From: Legionella spiritensis
GTDB lineage: Bacteria; Pseudomonadota; Gammaproteobacteria; Legionellales; Legionellaceae
Reading direction: 5' to 3'
Assembly: GCF_900186965.1 (NCBI RefSeq)
Contig: NZ_LT906457.1
Location: 2,630,501-2,694,500 of the forward strand
Length of the DNA: 64,000 nucleotides
This document shows, one piece after another, positions 8,344 through 16,497 of the stretch. A model generated the notes under the pieces. It did no database searches. It saw only the letters and a list, made by a program, of their open reading frames with translations, and was not told where the DNA came from. Within the stretch, counting starts at the first letter, position 1. Every line of letters begins with the position of its first letter. The translations under genes and the position numbers were made by a program.

Positions 8344-9624
8344 ATGTTTAAAACACTGCTATTACTACTAGCAGTTTCAAGAGCATGTTTTTCCGAGTCC
8401 GCCTACACCTTTTCAGAAGTCAGGGATATGGTGCGTCAGAACGAGTTTTTTAATGCCGTGATTCATTACGTCAATCCCCGGCCCATGTATCCCATCTCCC
8501 TGTTAAAACCTGTCGTGACCATCAATCAAATGCTGCATGAAAAAAAAGCCGGGTTAAGAAAACCGGTGATCAGCAAGGTATTAACCGCTTTACGTTGTGC
8601 CAAAGCGTTTCATATGGATGGCAATGGTACGTTGACTATTATTGATTATTCCCTGCCCTCCAGCGAAAAACGTCTGTGGGTATTTGATTTGCATAAAAAA
8701 ACGCTGATTTTCCACACTTACGTATCGCACGGCATTACCTCCGGGGCACGGCTATCCAGATACTTTTCCAATAAATACAACAGCAAGGCCAGCAGCATCG
8801 GGGTTTATTTTACGGAGCAGGCCTATTATGGCCGTCATGGCTTGTCCTTAAGGCTGGCGGGACTGGATCGAGGTTTTAACGATAACGCCTCCAATCGTTA
8901 TGTTGTGATGCACGGCGGCTGGTATGTTAGTGAAAAATTCATCAAAAAATACGGCCGCGCGGGACGAAGCTGGGGATGTCCCGCCGTACCCGAACCTCTG
9001 AGCAAAGCGATCATCAACACCATCAAGGAAAAGTCTTTTTTGGTCGCCTATTATCCCAGTGACGGCTGGTTTACAAAATCGCGGTTCTTAAATTGCGATT
9101 CGTATGCGAAAACAACAACCGCGGTCAAAGCCGATGAGGAATTAAAACCGACTCTGGTTGAAAACCAGGAACGCGAAGCCATACTTTTTGCGGACATCAA
9201 TAAAAACAACCGCCGCGAGGAACAGGAACCCATCGTCGTCATGACCGCCGATACCTACCAGCGCGTATTTCACAACAGCGCGCCGCTCGAGCGCATGCTG
9301 CGCCGCCGTATCAATGATCTCGAATACATTGCCTTAAGCAAGGGCGAATTTAATAATATGATAGCCAATTCCGCCAACCCGAATAATGGCGGACAGGCTA
9401 ATCTCGACGCCATCTATTTTGTTATCCCTGTTGTCAAAATGCAGCGCGGTTATTATGCCACTGAAATGCACATCGTGCCCATGGGGAAAATACTGGAGGT
9501 AAAACCCCGGACGAATTCTGCCGACACCCCGGAACCCGTCACAAGCTACACCGTGCGGTTTGATGCCAAACCGGCGGTTCAATTGAAGCTTACCGATCGT
9601 TTCATTCGCTGGCTGGGACTTTAG
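8344..9624 (+). CDS. secreted L,D-transpeptidase-like murein catalytic domain protein
   Basis: 426 residues with an N-terminal signal peptide. The central region has the features of the YkuD-like murein L,D-transpeptidase catalytic-domain family: LWVFDLHKKTLIFHTYVSHG, a YVVMHGGWYVS segment supplying the histidine, and SWGCPAVP with the catalytic cysteine. A further C-terminal region of about 180 residues is unassigned. It would act on peptidoglycan in the periplasm. ATG 8344 is preferred over 8338 because AAGGA directly abuts the latter. Its stop codon lies at the start of an interspersed repeat. Confidence 0.82.
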   Translation: MFKTLLLLLAVSRACFSESAYTFSEVRDMVRQNEFFNAVIHYVNPRPMYPISLLKPVVTINQMLHEKKAGLRKPVISKVLTALRCAKAFHMDGNGTLTIIDYSLPSSEKRLWVFDLHKKTLIFHTYVSHGITSGARLSRYFSNKYNSKASSIGVYFTEQAYYGRHGLSLRLAGLDRGFNDNASNRYVVMHGGWYVSEKFIKKYGRAGRSWGCPAVPEPLSKAIINTIKEKSFLVAYYPSDGWFTKSRFLNCDSYAKTTTAVKADEELKPTLVENQEREAILFADINKNNRREEQEPIVVMTADTYQRVFHNSAPLERMLRRRINDLEYIALSKGEFNNMIANSANPNNGGQANLDAIYFVIPVVKMQRGYYATEMHIVPMGKILEVKPRTNSADTPEPVTSYTVRFDAKPAVQLKLTDRFIRWLGL

Positions 9625-9650
9625 GTTCACGGAACCTCGGCTCTGCGCAC
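9623..9650 (+). repeat. GGTTCACGGAACC repeat unit
   Basis: Contains the perfect palindrome GGTTC-ACG-GAACC followed by TCGGCTCTGCGCAC. It is the same family as 6809-6836 and 30807-30844. It starts within the stop codon of the preceding gene; a partial copy (CGGTTCACGGAC) is at about 9702. Confidence 0.5.
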
Positions 9651-9735
9651 TTATCCTATTCATGAAACGATGAATTTCCTATATCATGGCTCTTGAAATG
9701 CCGGTTCACGGACTATTTACGCACAAGGACATGCC

Positions 9736-11109
9736 ATGCTCAATCCACGCGAAATCGTTACAAAGGACGATGCCAGACGCATTGTTGAAGAACGCAACCT
9801 CTCTCATGTCAAAATCGGAATTTTCGATATGGACGGCGTCATGCTTGGCAAGTACATGAGCCGCAACAAATTCTTTTCTGCCCTGGATAATGGCTTTGCC
9901 TTCTGCGACGTCATTTTAGGCTGGGATTCCAAAGACAGACTATACGACAACAGCCAGTACACCGGATGGCACACAGGTTATCCGGATACCGCCGTTCGAA
10001 TTCTGCCGAACACCTGCCGGGAACTGGTTTTTGAAGACAATCAATTGTTGTTCATGGCGGAATTTTCCGATAAGGCGGAAGCGTTATGCCCTCGCGGCGT
10101 ACTGCGCCGGACCATTGAAAAAGCAGCCGCGATGGGGTTTACTCCCTATGCTGCTTTGGAATATGAGTTCTTTCTGTTTGATGAAACGCCAGACAGCATA
10201 CGGGACAAGGGATTTCGCAATTTAAAACCCATCACTCCGGATTTTTTCGGTTATTCCATCATCCGTAATACCGTGCATGCGGATTTATATCATCAAATTC
10301 TGAATATGGGCGAACGCATGGATTTTCCCATTGAGGGTCTGCATGCGGAAACGGGGCCTGGCGTCATTGAAGCGGCCATCACGGTGGATCATGCCGAAGC
10401 GGCCGCAGACAAGGCGGCTTTATTCAAGACGTTTATGAAAATTCTGGCACAACGTAATAACCTGATGGCGACCTTCATGGCCAAATGGTCGCCCCACTAT
10501 CCCGGGCAAAGCGGACACATCCATCTTTCCCTTCGTCATGCAAAGCGTGGGGAGTCCGCCTTTTACGACGCCTCCCAAACTCATAATATCAGTAAGATCC
10601 AGCGCCATTTTCTGGCCGGACAACAACGGCTCATGCCGGAACTACTGGCAATGGTCTCCCCGACGGTGAACAGCTACACGCGCCTGATTCCGGGCTTCTG
10701 GGCACCAACGGATGCAACCTGGGGCGTAGAAAATCGTACGACGGCCTTGCGGCTCATTCCGGGCAGCGACAAATCGCAACGCATTGAATATCGGCTTGGT
10801 TCCGCAGACGCGAACCCATATCTGGCTCTGGCCGCCGCTCTGGCTTCAGGATTGTACGGCATTGAGCAGGAGTGGGAACCCCTGGAGCCGGTAAAAGGCA
10901 ACGCGTATGCACAGCCGCACCCGGAGGAACTGGCTTTACCCCACACGTTGTGGGAAGCGGCGCAACGGCTGAGGCAATCACAAGCCGCCCGCTCCTTGTT
11001 CGGCGACCCGTTCATAGAGCATTTTGCCGCTTCCCGGGAATGGGAGGAACGGGAATTCAGGGGGCATATCACCGATTGGGAACTCGATCGCTATTTTGAA
11101 ATCATTTGA
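9736..11109 (+). CDS. glutamine synthetase family protein (gamma-glutamylamine ligase type)
   Basis: 457 residues spanning the whole glutamine synthetase fold. Landmarks are EYEFFLFDE (metal-binding Glu), EGLHAETGPGVIE, the SGQ-type segment GQSGHIHLSL and RLIPGFWAPTDATWGVENRT. The sequence is closer to the PuuA/IpuC/GlnA4-like ligases, which join glutamate to amines or amino alcohols using ATP, than to housekeeping GlnA. It heads a tight operon with aldehyde dehydrogenase, Fe-alcohol dehydrogenase and amidotransferase genes, which supports a role in making a gamma-glutamyl intermediate. An AAGGA site precedes the ATG. The true amine substrate is unknown. Confidence 0.87.
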   Translation: MLNPREIVTKDDARRIVEERNLSHVKIGIFDMDGVMLGKYMSRNKFFSALDNGFAFCDVILGWDSKDRLYDNSQYTGWHTGYPDTAVRILPNTCRELVFEDNQLLFMAEFSDKAEALCPRGVLRRTIEKAAAMGFTPYAALEYEFFLFDETPDSIRDKGFRNLKPITPDFFGYSIIRNTVHADLYHQILNMGERMDFPIEGLHAETGPGVIEAAITVDHAEAAADKAALFKTFMKILAQRNNLMATFMAKWSPHYPGQSGHIHLSLRHAKRGESAFYDASQTHNISKIQRHFLAGQQRLMPELLAMVSPTVNSYTRLIPGFWAPTDATWGVENRTTALRLIPGSDKSQRIEYRLGSADANPYLALAAALASGLYGIEQEWEPLEPVKGNAYAQPHPEELALPHTLWEAAQRLRQSQAARSLFGDPFIEHFAASREWEEREFRGHITDWELDRYFEII

Positions 11110-11121
11110 TTCGGACAACAT

Positions 11122-12513
11122 ATGAACGACACATTCAAAGTCTATTCACCCATTGATAATTCCGTTTACCTGGAGCGTGATTTTGCCAGTCAGAGCGAGA
11201 TTCAGGCGGCGTTGACAAAAGCCCGGGACGCACAAAAAAACTGGCGGTCCATGCCATTGTTCGAACGAGAAGCCTTATGTACGGCGGCCATTGACACACT
11301 CGTCGCTCATTCCGATGCCATCGCCAATGAAATTTGCTGGCAAATGGGACGTCCCATCCAGTACGCCGCCGGGGAAATAAACGGTCTGGAAGAACGCGCC
11401 CGTTATATGATTGCCGCAGCCCGTACCGCTCTCTCCCCCATTAATCTGCCGGAAAAACAGGGATTTGTTCGTTATATCAGGCGGGAACCTTTAGGCATTG
11501 TTCTGGTCATAGCACCCTGGAATTATCCTTATCTGACTGCGGTAAACGCCATTATCCCCGCTTTAATGGCCGGCAATGTCGTCATATTAAAACATTCCGC
11601 ACAAACCCCGCTGGTCGCTGAACGCTTTGCCGAGGTTTTCAAGCAAGCCGGATTACCTAAAGGCGTTTTTCAATATCTGCATTTAACCCATGAGGATACG
11701 GAAAAAATCATTCAATCGCCGGTCGTGAACCACGTGGCTTTCACCGGATCCGTATCCGGAGGACGAATGGTTGAGTGTATGGCCGCCGGACGTTTCATCA
11801 CGCTCGGGCTGGAACTGGGCGGCAAAGATCCTGCCTACGTCCGGGAAGACGCGGATATCGGGTATGCGGCGGCAACCGTTGTCGACGGCGCTTTTTTTAA
11901 TTCCGGCCAATCCTGTTGCGGCATAGAACGCGTTTACGTGCATCAAAACGTTTATGATTCGTTCATCGATCAAGCAGTAGGGATCGCCAGACAATACAAA
12001 CTTGGCCGCCCCGATGATCCTGAAACGACCCTGGGGCCCCTTATTCGCGCGTCAGCGGCAGATTTTGTTCGCGGTCAAATTAACGAAGCCCTGACCATGG
12101 GGGCGTCGGCTCATATTAACAGCCAGGATTTTCCCATGGATAAACCCGGATCCGCCTACATGGCTCCCCAGATCCTGACGGAAGTCAGTCACCTCATGCG
12201 GGTCATGACGGAAGAATCGTTCGGGCCTGTGGTCGGTATTATGAAAGTATCCGATGACGACGAAGCCATCACCCTTATGAATGACAGCGAATACGGACTC
12301 ACGGCGGCCGTGTTCACCCGTGATATTGAAGCAGGCACCCGAATCGGCGAACAAGTCGATACCGGCACGTTTTTTATCAATCGCTGTGATTACCTTGATC
12401 CGGCACTGGTCTGGACCGGGGTCAAGCATTCCGGTTACGGTTCAAGTTTGTCCTCACTGGGCTACGAATCGCTGACTCGCCCCAAATCCTTTCACTTAAA
12501 AACGATCATCTAA
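11122..12513 (+). CDS. NAD(P)-dependent aldehyde dehydrogenase
   Basis: A 463-residue aldehyde dehydrogenase. Cofactor-site motifs are APWNYPYLTAVNAIIPAL and HVAFTGSVSGG. The catalytic glutamate lies in LGLELGGKDPAYV and the catalytic cysteine in NSGQSCCGIERVYV. The C-terminus GYGSSLSSLGYESLTRPKS is normal for the family. In the operon it would oxidise an aldehyde, probably gamma-glutamylated, to the acid. Thirteen bases separate it from the ligase gene. Confidence 0.92.
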   Translation: MNDTFKVYSPIDNSVYLERDFASQSEIQAALTKARDAQKNWRSMPLFEREALCTAAIDTLVAHSDAIANEICWQMGRPIQYAAGEINGLEERARYMIAAARTALSPINLPEKQGFVRYIRREPLGIVLVIAPWNYPYLTAVNAIIPALMAGNVVILKHSAQTPLVAERFAEVFKQAGLPKGVFQYLHLTHEDTEKIIQSPVVNHVAFTGSVSGGRMVECMAAGRFITLGLELGGKDPAYVREDADIGYAAATVVDGAFFNSGQSCCGIERVYVHQNVYDSFIDQAVGIARQYKLGRPDDPETTLGPLIRASAADFVRGQINEALTMGASAHINSQDFPMDKPGSAYMAPQILTEVSHLMRVMTEESFGPVVGIMKVSDDDEAITLMNDSEYGLTAAVFTRDIEAGTRIGEQVDTGTFFINRCDYLDPALVWTGVKHSGYGSSLSSLGYESLTRPKSFHLKTII

Positions 12514-12528
12514 CAGGAATTTTGCAGC

Positions 12529-13707
12529 ATGAACGCATCATCCTTACAAGCAAACTGGAATTATCCCACGTTGATACGGGTAGGCGCGGGCCGCGCGGGC
12601 GAACTGGCCGAGGTATGCCATGATCTGGGGATGCACGCCCCCCTGCTGGTTACTGATCCCGGTCTGGCTCCTTTACCCTTTATCGATCAGGCTTTGCAGC
12701 GTTGCCGTACAAAACATTTAAAGATTTCACTATTTTGCGGGATTAAATCCAATCCCACCGCTGAAAATGTCATGGAGGGTGTAGACGCGTATCGTAGCGG
12801 ACAACACGACGGTGTCATCGCTATCGGCGGCGGTTCGGCTCTTGACGCCGCCAAAGCCATTGCCCTGATGGCCGGACAAAGCCGCCCCATATGGGATTTT
12901 GAAGACGTGGGTGACAATTGGAAACGGGTTCATACCGCCGGCATAGCCCCTGTTGTGGCATTGCCCACCACGGCGGGTACCGGCTCGGAAGTCGGGCGCT
13001 CCTCCGTCATTACCGATACGCACCGGCAATTAAAAAAAATCATCTTTCACCCCGACATGCTGCCTAAAATGGTCATTCTGGACCCTGAATTGACCCTGGG
13101 GCTGCCGCCTGCCATTACGGCCGCGACCGGAATGGATGCCTTGTCCCACAATCTGGAAGCTTATTGTGCCAATTATTACCATCCGATGGCAGAGGGCATC
13201 GCCCTGGAGGGCATACGGCTTATCAAAGACTATTTGCCGCGCGCGACAAAAAACGGCCATGATTTGACGGCGCGAACCCAAATGCTGGTCGCCTCTGCCA
13301 TGGGTGCGACCGCCTTTCAGCGAGGTTTGGGAGCCATGCACGCGCTTGCCCATCCCCTGGGTGCTATCTACGACGCTCATCATGGCCGTTTAAACGCCAT
13401 TTTGATGCCTTATGTGTTGTTGGCCAACCGCATAGCCATTGAACCTAAAATTACCCGCCTGGCTGCTTATTTGCATATTTCCAACGGTTTTGACGGGTTT
13501 GTGGACTGGGTATTGAGTCTGCGGCAGGAATTAAACATCGAGAGCCGTTTAAAAGACATTGGTATCGATCTTCAGCAAATTGACCGCATTGCCAATATGG
13601 CGAAAGACGATCCCTGTGCGCAAGGCAATCCGCTTTTGTTCGATGCCGACCGCTACAGGCAAATTCTAACTGCGGCAATCACTGGCGAACTACAGGTGCT
13701 GCAATGA
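12529..13707 (+). CDS. iron-containing alcohol dehydrogenase
   Basis: A 392-residue group III alcohol dehydrogenase. The NAD-binding glycine motif GGGSALDAAKAIA and the PTTAGTGSEVGRSSV segment are present. Metal ligands are visible in GMDALSHNLEAY (Asp and His) and in MHALAHPLGAIYDAHHG (two His). This group oxidises primary alcohols or reduces aldehydes in the cytoplasm. In the operon its likely job is to oxidise the alcohol group of a gamma-glutamyl amino alcohol, feeding the aldehyde dehydrogenase upstream. The last codons overlap the start of the next gene by 4 bases (ATGA). Confidence 0.92.
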   Translation: MNASSLQANWNYPTLIRVGAGRAGELAEVCHDLGMHAPLLVTDPGLAPLPFIDQALQRCRTKHLKISLFCGIKSNPTAENVMEGVDAYRSGQHDGVIAIGGGSALDAAKAIALMAGQSRPIWDFEDVGDNWKRVHTAGIAPVVALPTTAGTGSEVGRSSVITDTHRQLKKIIFHPDMLPKMVILDPELTLGLPPAITAATGMDALSHNLEAYCANYYHPMAEGIALEGIRLIKDYLPRATKNGHDLTARTQMLVASAMGATAFQRGLGAMHALAHPLGAIYDAHHGRLNAILMPYVLLANRIAIEPKITRLAAYLHISNGFDGFVDWVLSLRQELNIESRLKDIGIDLQQIDRIANMAKDDPCAQGNPLLFDADRYRQILTAAITGELQVLQ

Positions 13708-14417
13708 AGCTTGGCCTATTACTCTGTGACCAGGTCAAAGAACCTCTCGCCTCGATTCATGGCCAATACCCGGCCATGTTTGCCAGACTGCTTCTGCAAG
13801 CCGACCCGACACTGATTTTCCCGGTATATAACGCAGAACGGGAAGAATTGCCTAAACATATTGACGCGGCAGACGCTTATCTGATCACCGGAAGCCGCCA
13901 TGGTGTTCTGGACGGTTACCGCTGGATCACAAAACTGGAAGAATTTCTCCTGCAACTGCATCATGCCGAAAAAAAGGTTGTGGGGATCTGTTTCGGACAT
14001 CAACTGCTTGCCAAAGTGCTGGGAGGACAAGTAGACAAGGCGCCGCAAGGATGGGGTATCGGCGTATCGCAAAATCAAATCACCCGGCAACAACCCTGGA
14101 TGACACCGGGCAAAAACTCGCTTCATTTGCCGGTAAGTCATCAGGATCAGGTTATAACTCCCCCTTTAGAGGCGGAAATACTTGCTGGCAGTGCATTCTG
14201 CCCTTTTTATATGATGCAGATTGGCCATCATCTCATGACGGTACAAGGCCATCCGGAGTTCAGCACATCCTATACCCGGGCACTTATTGAAACGCGTCGA
14301 GACATTCTTGGTCCAAAACTTGCCGAAGAAAGTGTCAAATCCTTGCAATTACCGGTGGACAACAAGCTCTTTGCCCACTGGATTGTAAATTTTTTACGTG
14401 AGCCAGGGTTAAATTGA
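13704..14417 (+). CDS. class I glutamine amidotransferase (gamma-glutamyl amide hydrolase candidate)
   Basis: A 237-residue stand-alone class I glutamine amidotransferase domain. The nucleophile motif is VVGICFGHQLLAKVLGG, with the catalytic histidine in VQGHPEFS. Stand-alone members hydrolyse gamma-glutamyl bonds or supply ammonia to a partner. No synthetase domain is attached, and as last gene of the operon it could release the oxidised amine-derived acid plus glutamate, like the hydrolysis step of PuuD although PuuD belongs to a related family. Start overlaps the upstream stop, indicating translational coupling. Confidence 0.85.
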   Translation: MKLGLLLCDQVKEPLASIHGQYPAMFARLLLQADPTLIFPVYNAEREELPKHIDAADAYLITGSRHGVLDGYRWITKLEEFLLQLHHAEKKVVGICFGHQLLAKVLGGQVDKAPQGWGIGVSQNQITRQQPWMTPGKNSLHLPVSHQDQVITPPLEAEILAGSAFCPFYMMQIGHHLMTVQGHPEFSTSYTRALIETRRDILGPKLAEESVKSLQLPVDNKLFAHWIVNFLREPGLN

Positions 14418-14438
14418 GCGTCCATTGAGAAAAAATTA

Positions 14439-15836
14439 TCAACAGATGTGATGAGGTTTGGTTTTCGAGCGATGTTCTTTCACTACTGTCGGTTTTGATG
14501 TTGTTTGCCCTTGCAAGTTCCGGATAACCTCCTTGATATCTGAAATGAGTTTTTCCGCCAAATCATGACTGAAGTTTTCCTTGATCACCATCCTTAAAAC
14601 CGAAATATCCTCCGCCTCGGCAGGTAGCGAATAAGCAGGAATAATCCAGCCGTATTTTTTTAGTTCTCCTGAGATATCAAAAACGGTAAAACCGAATTCC
14701 TCTTTTAATTTCACCACAACGATCGGAAGAAATTTTGTATCCGTCAATACCTCAAAATGCCCGCTGTCTGTTAAATAGTTTTCAAGGATGACCGCATTGT
14801 GCATAACCGCATCGATAATACGCTGGTATCCCTCCTTGCCGAACCGTAAAAAATTGTAATACTGCGCCAGAAGCATGCTGCTGCTTTTGGAAAAATTTAA
14901 ACTGTAATTATCCATGGCGCCACCCAGGTAGTTGATCTTGAACGGCAAGTCTTTTGGAAGATCCTTTTTATCCTTGAAAATCAAGGAACCTAATCCAGCA
15001 TAAACCAGACCGAATTTATGATTGGACACATTAATCGAGCGGACTTGCTCCAGGCGAAAATCCCAGGCGAAATCAGGATTGGCAAAGGGCATGACAAACC
15101 CGCCACTAGCCGCATCAATATGAATAGGTATATCTTGTCCTGTTTTTTTCTTATGCTCGATCAGTAGCTGGTTAATACTGGCCACATCATCCACCTGACC
15201 GGTAAACGTCGTGCCGACAATGCCGCCCACTGCTATGGTATATTCATCCAGCAACGGCTGCACATCGTGCGCGTTGATGGTGTATTTTCCCGGTTTCATG
15301 GGAATAATTTTCATATCCACATCGAAATAGCGTGCAAATTTTTCCCAACAGGTATGAACATCGGCGCCGAAAATAATGTTTGGCCTGGAATCCCCCAGCC
15401 CTTTATCCCTGCGATGTTTACGCCATTGCCATTTATGAGCCAGCAATCCTAGCATGATCGCCTCGGAAGATCCTGAAGTGGTCATGCCAACAGGATCATT
15501 TTCTTTTGGCGCATGAAATAAACTGGCCTGCATCCGGATAAGTCGATCTTCGATGATTTTCAATTGCGGATATTCGTCTTCATCAATCAAATTATACATG
15601 GCTCCCAACTGCATCAACCGCTCTGCTTCCGGCTCCATCCAGGTTGTTACAAATGTTGCCAGATTCAAGGATGGGTTACCTTGCAGTCCCATTTCGTCAC
15701 GAATAATCTGAAAAGCCTGATCACCTCTCATAGAGTCATCTGGAATGTCGGTTTTTGCCATTGATGACATGTCCCAACGGCTGCCATAAACCGGGGCTAA
15801 CCATTCATCGTCCTTCCTTTCGTCCTGTTTTTTCAT
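14439..15836 (-). CDS. gad: glutamate decarboxylase (PLP-dependent)
   Basis: 465 residues, the usual GadA/GadB length. It converts glutamate to GABA and CO2 while consuming a proton, supporting acid resistance. Landmarks include PSLNLATFVTTWMEPEA, TTSGSSEAIMLG, HIDAASGGFV and the PLP-lysine segment NVSNHKFGLVYAGLG. ATG 15836 has a good AAGGACAG site; the frame extends to 15878 without conserved sequence. The C-terminus ends in histidines, as in enzymes where a C-terminal histidine closes the site at neutral pH. It converges on the gamma-glutamyl operon, which would also handle glutamate. No adjacent glutamate/GABA antiporter was seen. Confidence 0.93.
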   Translation of the reverse strand: MKKQDERKDDEWLAPVYGSRWDMSSMAKTDIPDDSMRGDQAFQIIRDEMGLQGNPSLNLATFVTTWMEPEAERLMQLGAMYNLIDEDEYPQLKIIEDRLIRMQASLFHAPKENDPVGMTTSGSSEAIMLGLLAHKWQWRKHRRDKGLGDSRPNIIFGADVHTCWEKFARYFDVDMKIIPMKPGKYTINAHDVQPLLDEYTIAVGGIVGTTFTGQVDDVASINQLLIEHKKKTGQDIPIHIDAASGGFVMPFANPDFAWDFRLEQVRSINVSNHKFGLVYAGLGSLIFKDKKDLPKDLPFKINYLGGAMDNYSLNFSKSSSMLLAQYYNFLRFGKEGYQRIIDAVMHNAVILENYLTDSGHFEVLTDTKFLPIVVVKLKEEFGFTVFDISGELKKYGWIIPAYSLPAEAEDISVLRMVIKENFSHDLAEKLISDIKEVIRNLQGQTTSKPTVVKEHRSKTKPHHIC

Positions 15837-16037
15837 CAAACTGTCCTTGTTTTTTCCGTATTCTATAGCATAGACCAATCACCGGTTCTTCAGCGGCTCT
15901 CCTGGCAAAGTTTCCAAAGTTCAACTATCTTTTATTTTGCCACTATTTATTTCATGACGATCATAAATAGCGCAATATGAAATGGCTCGTGGCATAAATT
16001 CTGGCTCCAATTACTATTTATACAAGGAGATAATGCA

Positions 16038-16235
16038 ATGAATAGGGATATATTTGAAGGTAAATGGGACGAAGTAAAAGGAAAAATGAAAAAAGCATGG
16101 GGAAAACTAACCGATGACGACCTGAAAGAAATTGAAGGTAATCATGAGGAAATTTTCGGGAAACTCCAAAAGCATTACGGTTATACCCGGCAGGAAATTG
16201 AAAAAATGGTTAGAGATTTTCGCAATAACCAATAA
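16038..16235 (+). CDS. CsbD family stress protein
   Basis: A 65-residue hydrophilic protein with the complete CsbD pattern: FEGKWDEVKGKMKKAWGKLT, then DDDLKEIEGNHEEIFGKLQ and a C-terminal YGYTRQEIEKMV. The family is abundant in stationary phase and general stress, and its mechanism is unknown. An AAGGAGATA ribosome-binding site precedes the ATG, and a strong stem-loop follows the stop. Confidence 0.93.
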   Translation: MNRDIFEGKWDEVKGKMKKAWGKLTDDDLKEIEGNHEEIFGKLQKHYGYTRQEIEKMVRDFRNNQ

Positions 16236-16243
16236 ATCAGTAT

Positions 16244-16276
16244 GGGTTGATGCCAGGAATTTCCTGCATCAATCCC
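16244..16276 (+). terminator. stem-loop after csbD-like gene
   Basis: GGGTTGATGCCAGGAA pairs with TTCCTGCATCAATCCC, with one bulge and one G-U pair. No T-run follows, so termination is likely but not certain. Confidence 0.5.
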
Positions 16277-16410
16277 TACGCCTACCCCGCTCCCAAGCAT
16301 AATAGTCACACATGAAATCCCGGGATACGGCTTGCAGTTCCCTCACGGACTACAGATATTTTATGAAAAATTGCCCCGCATAAAGAGAAAAGTCACCAAC
16401 AAAAAGCCCA

Positions 16411-16443
16411 TTTAATATCCACTTAAGGTATCTATTATACACT
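16411..16443 (+). promoter_or_regulatory. PmrA-box promoter of the 834-residue protein gene
   Basis: TTTAATATC-CA-CTTAAGGTA fits the Legionella PmrA consensus (cTTAATatT, two bases, cTTAATatT). A -10-like TACACT begins 8 bases after the second half-site, the same distance as in the two other boxes of this window. The first half-site match is good, the -10 is weak. Confidence 0.55.
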
Positions 16444-16497
16444 ACAGAGTATGAGAAACGCATGGCTTTATAGAATGTAAACGAGTCGAGGTCATCA

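Noticed and set aside
9736-14417. Puu-type putrescine degradation operon
   Set aside because: No gamma-glutamylputrescine oxidase (PuuB) is present and an iron alcohol dehydrogenase takes its place, so a straight Puu assignment is not supported.
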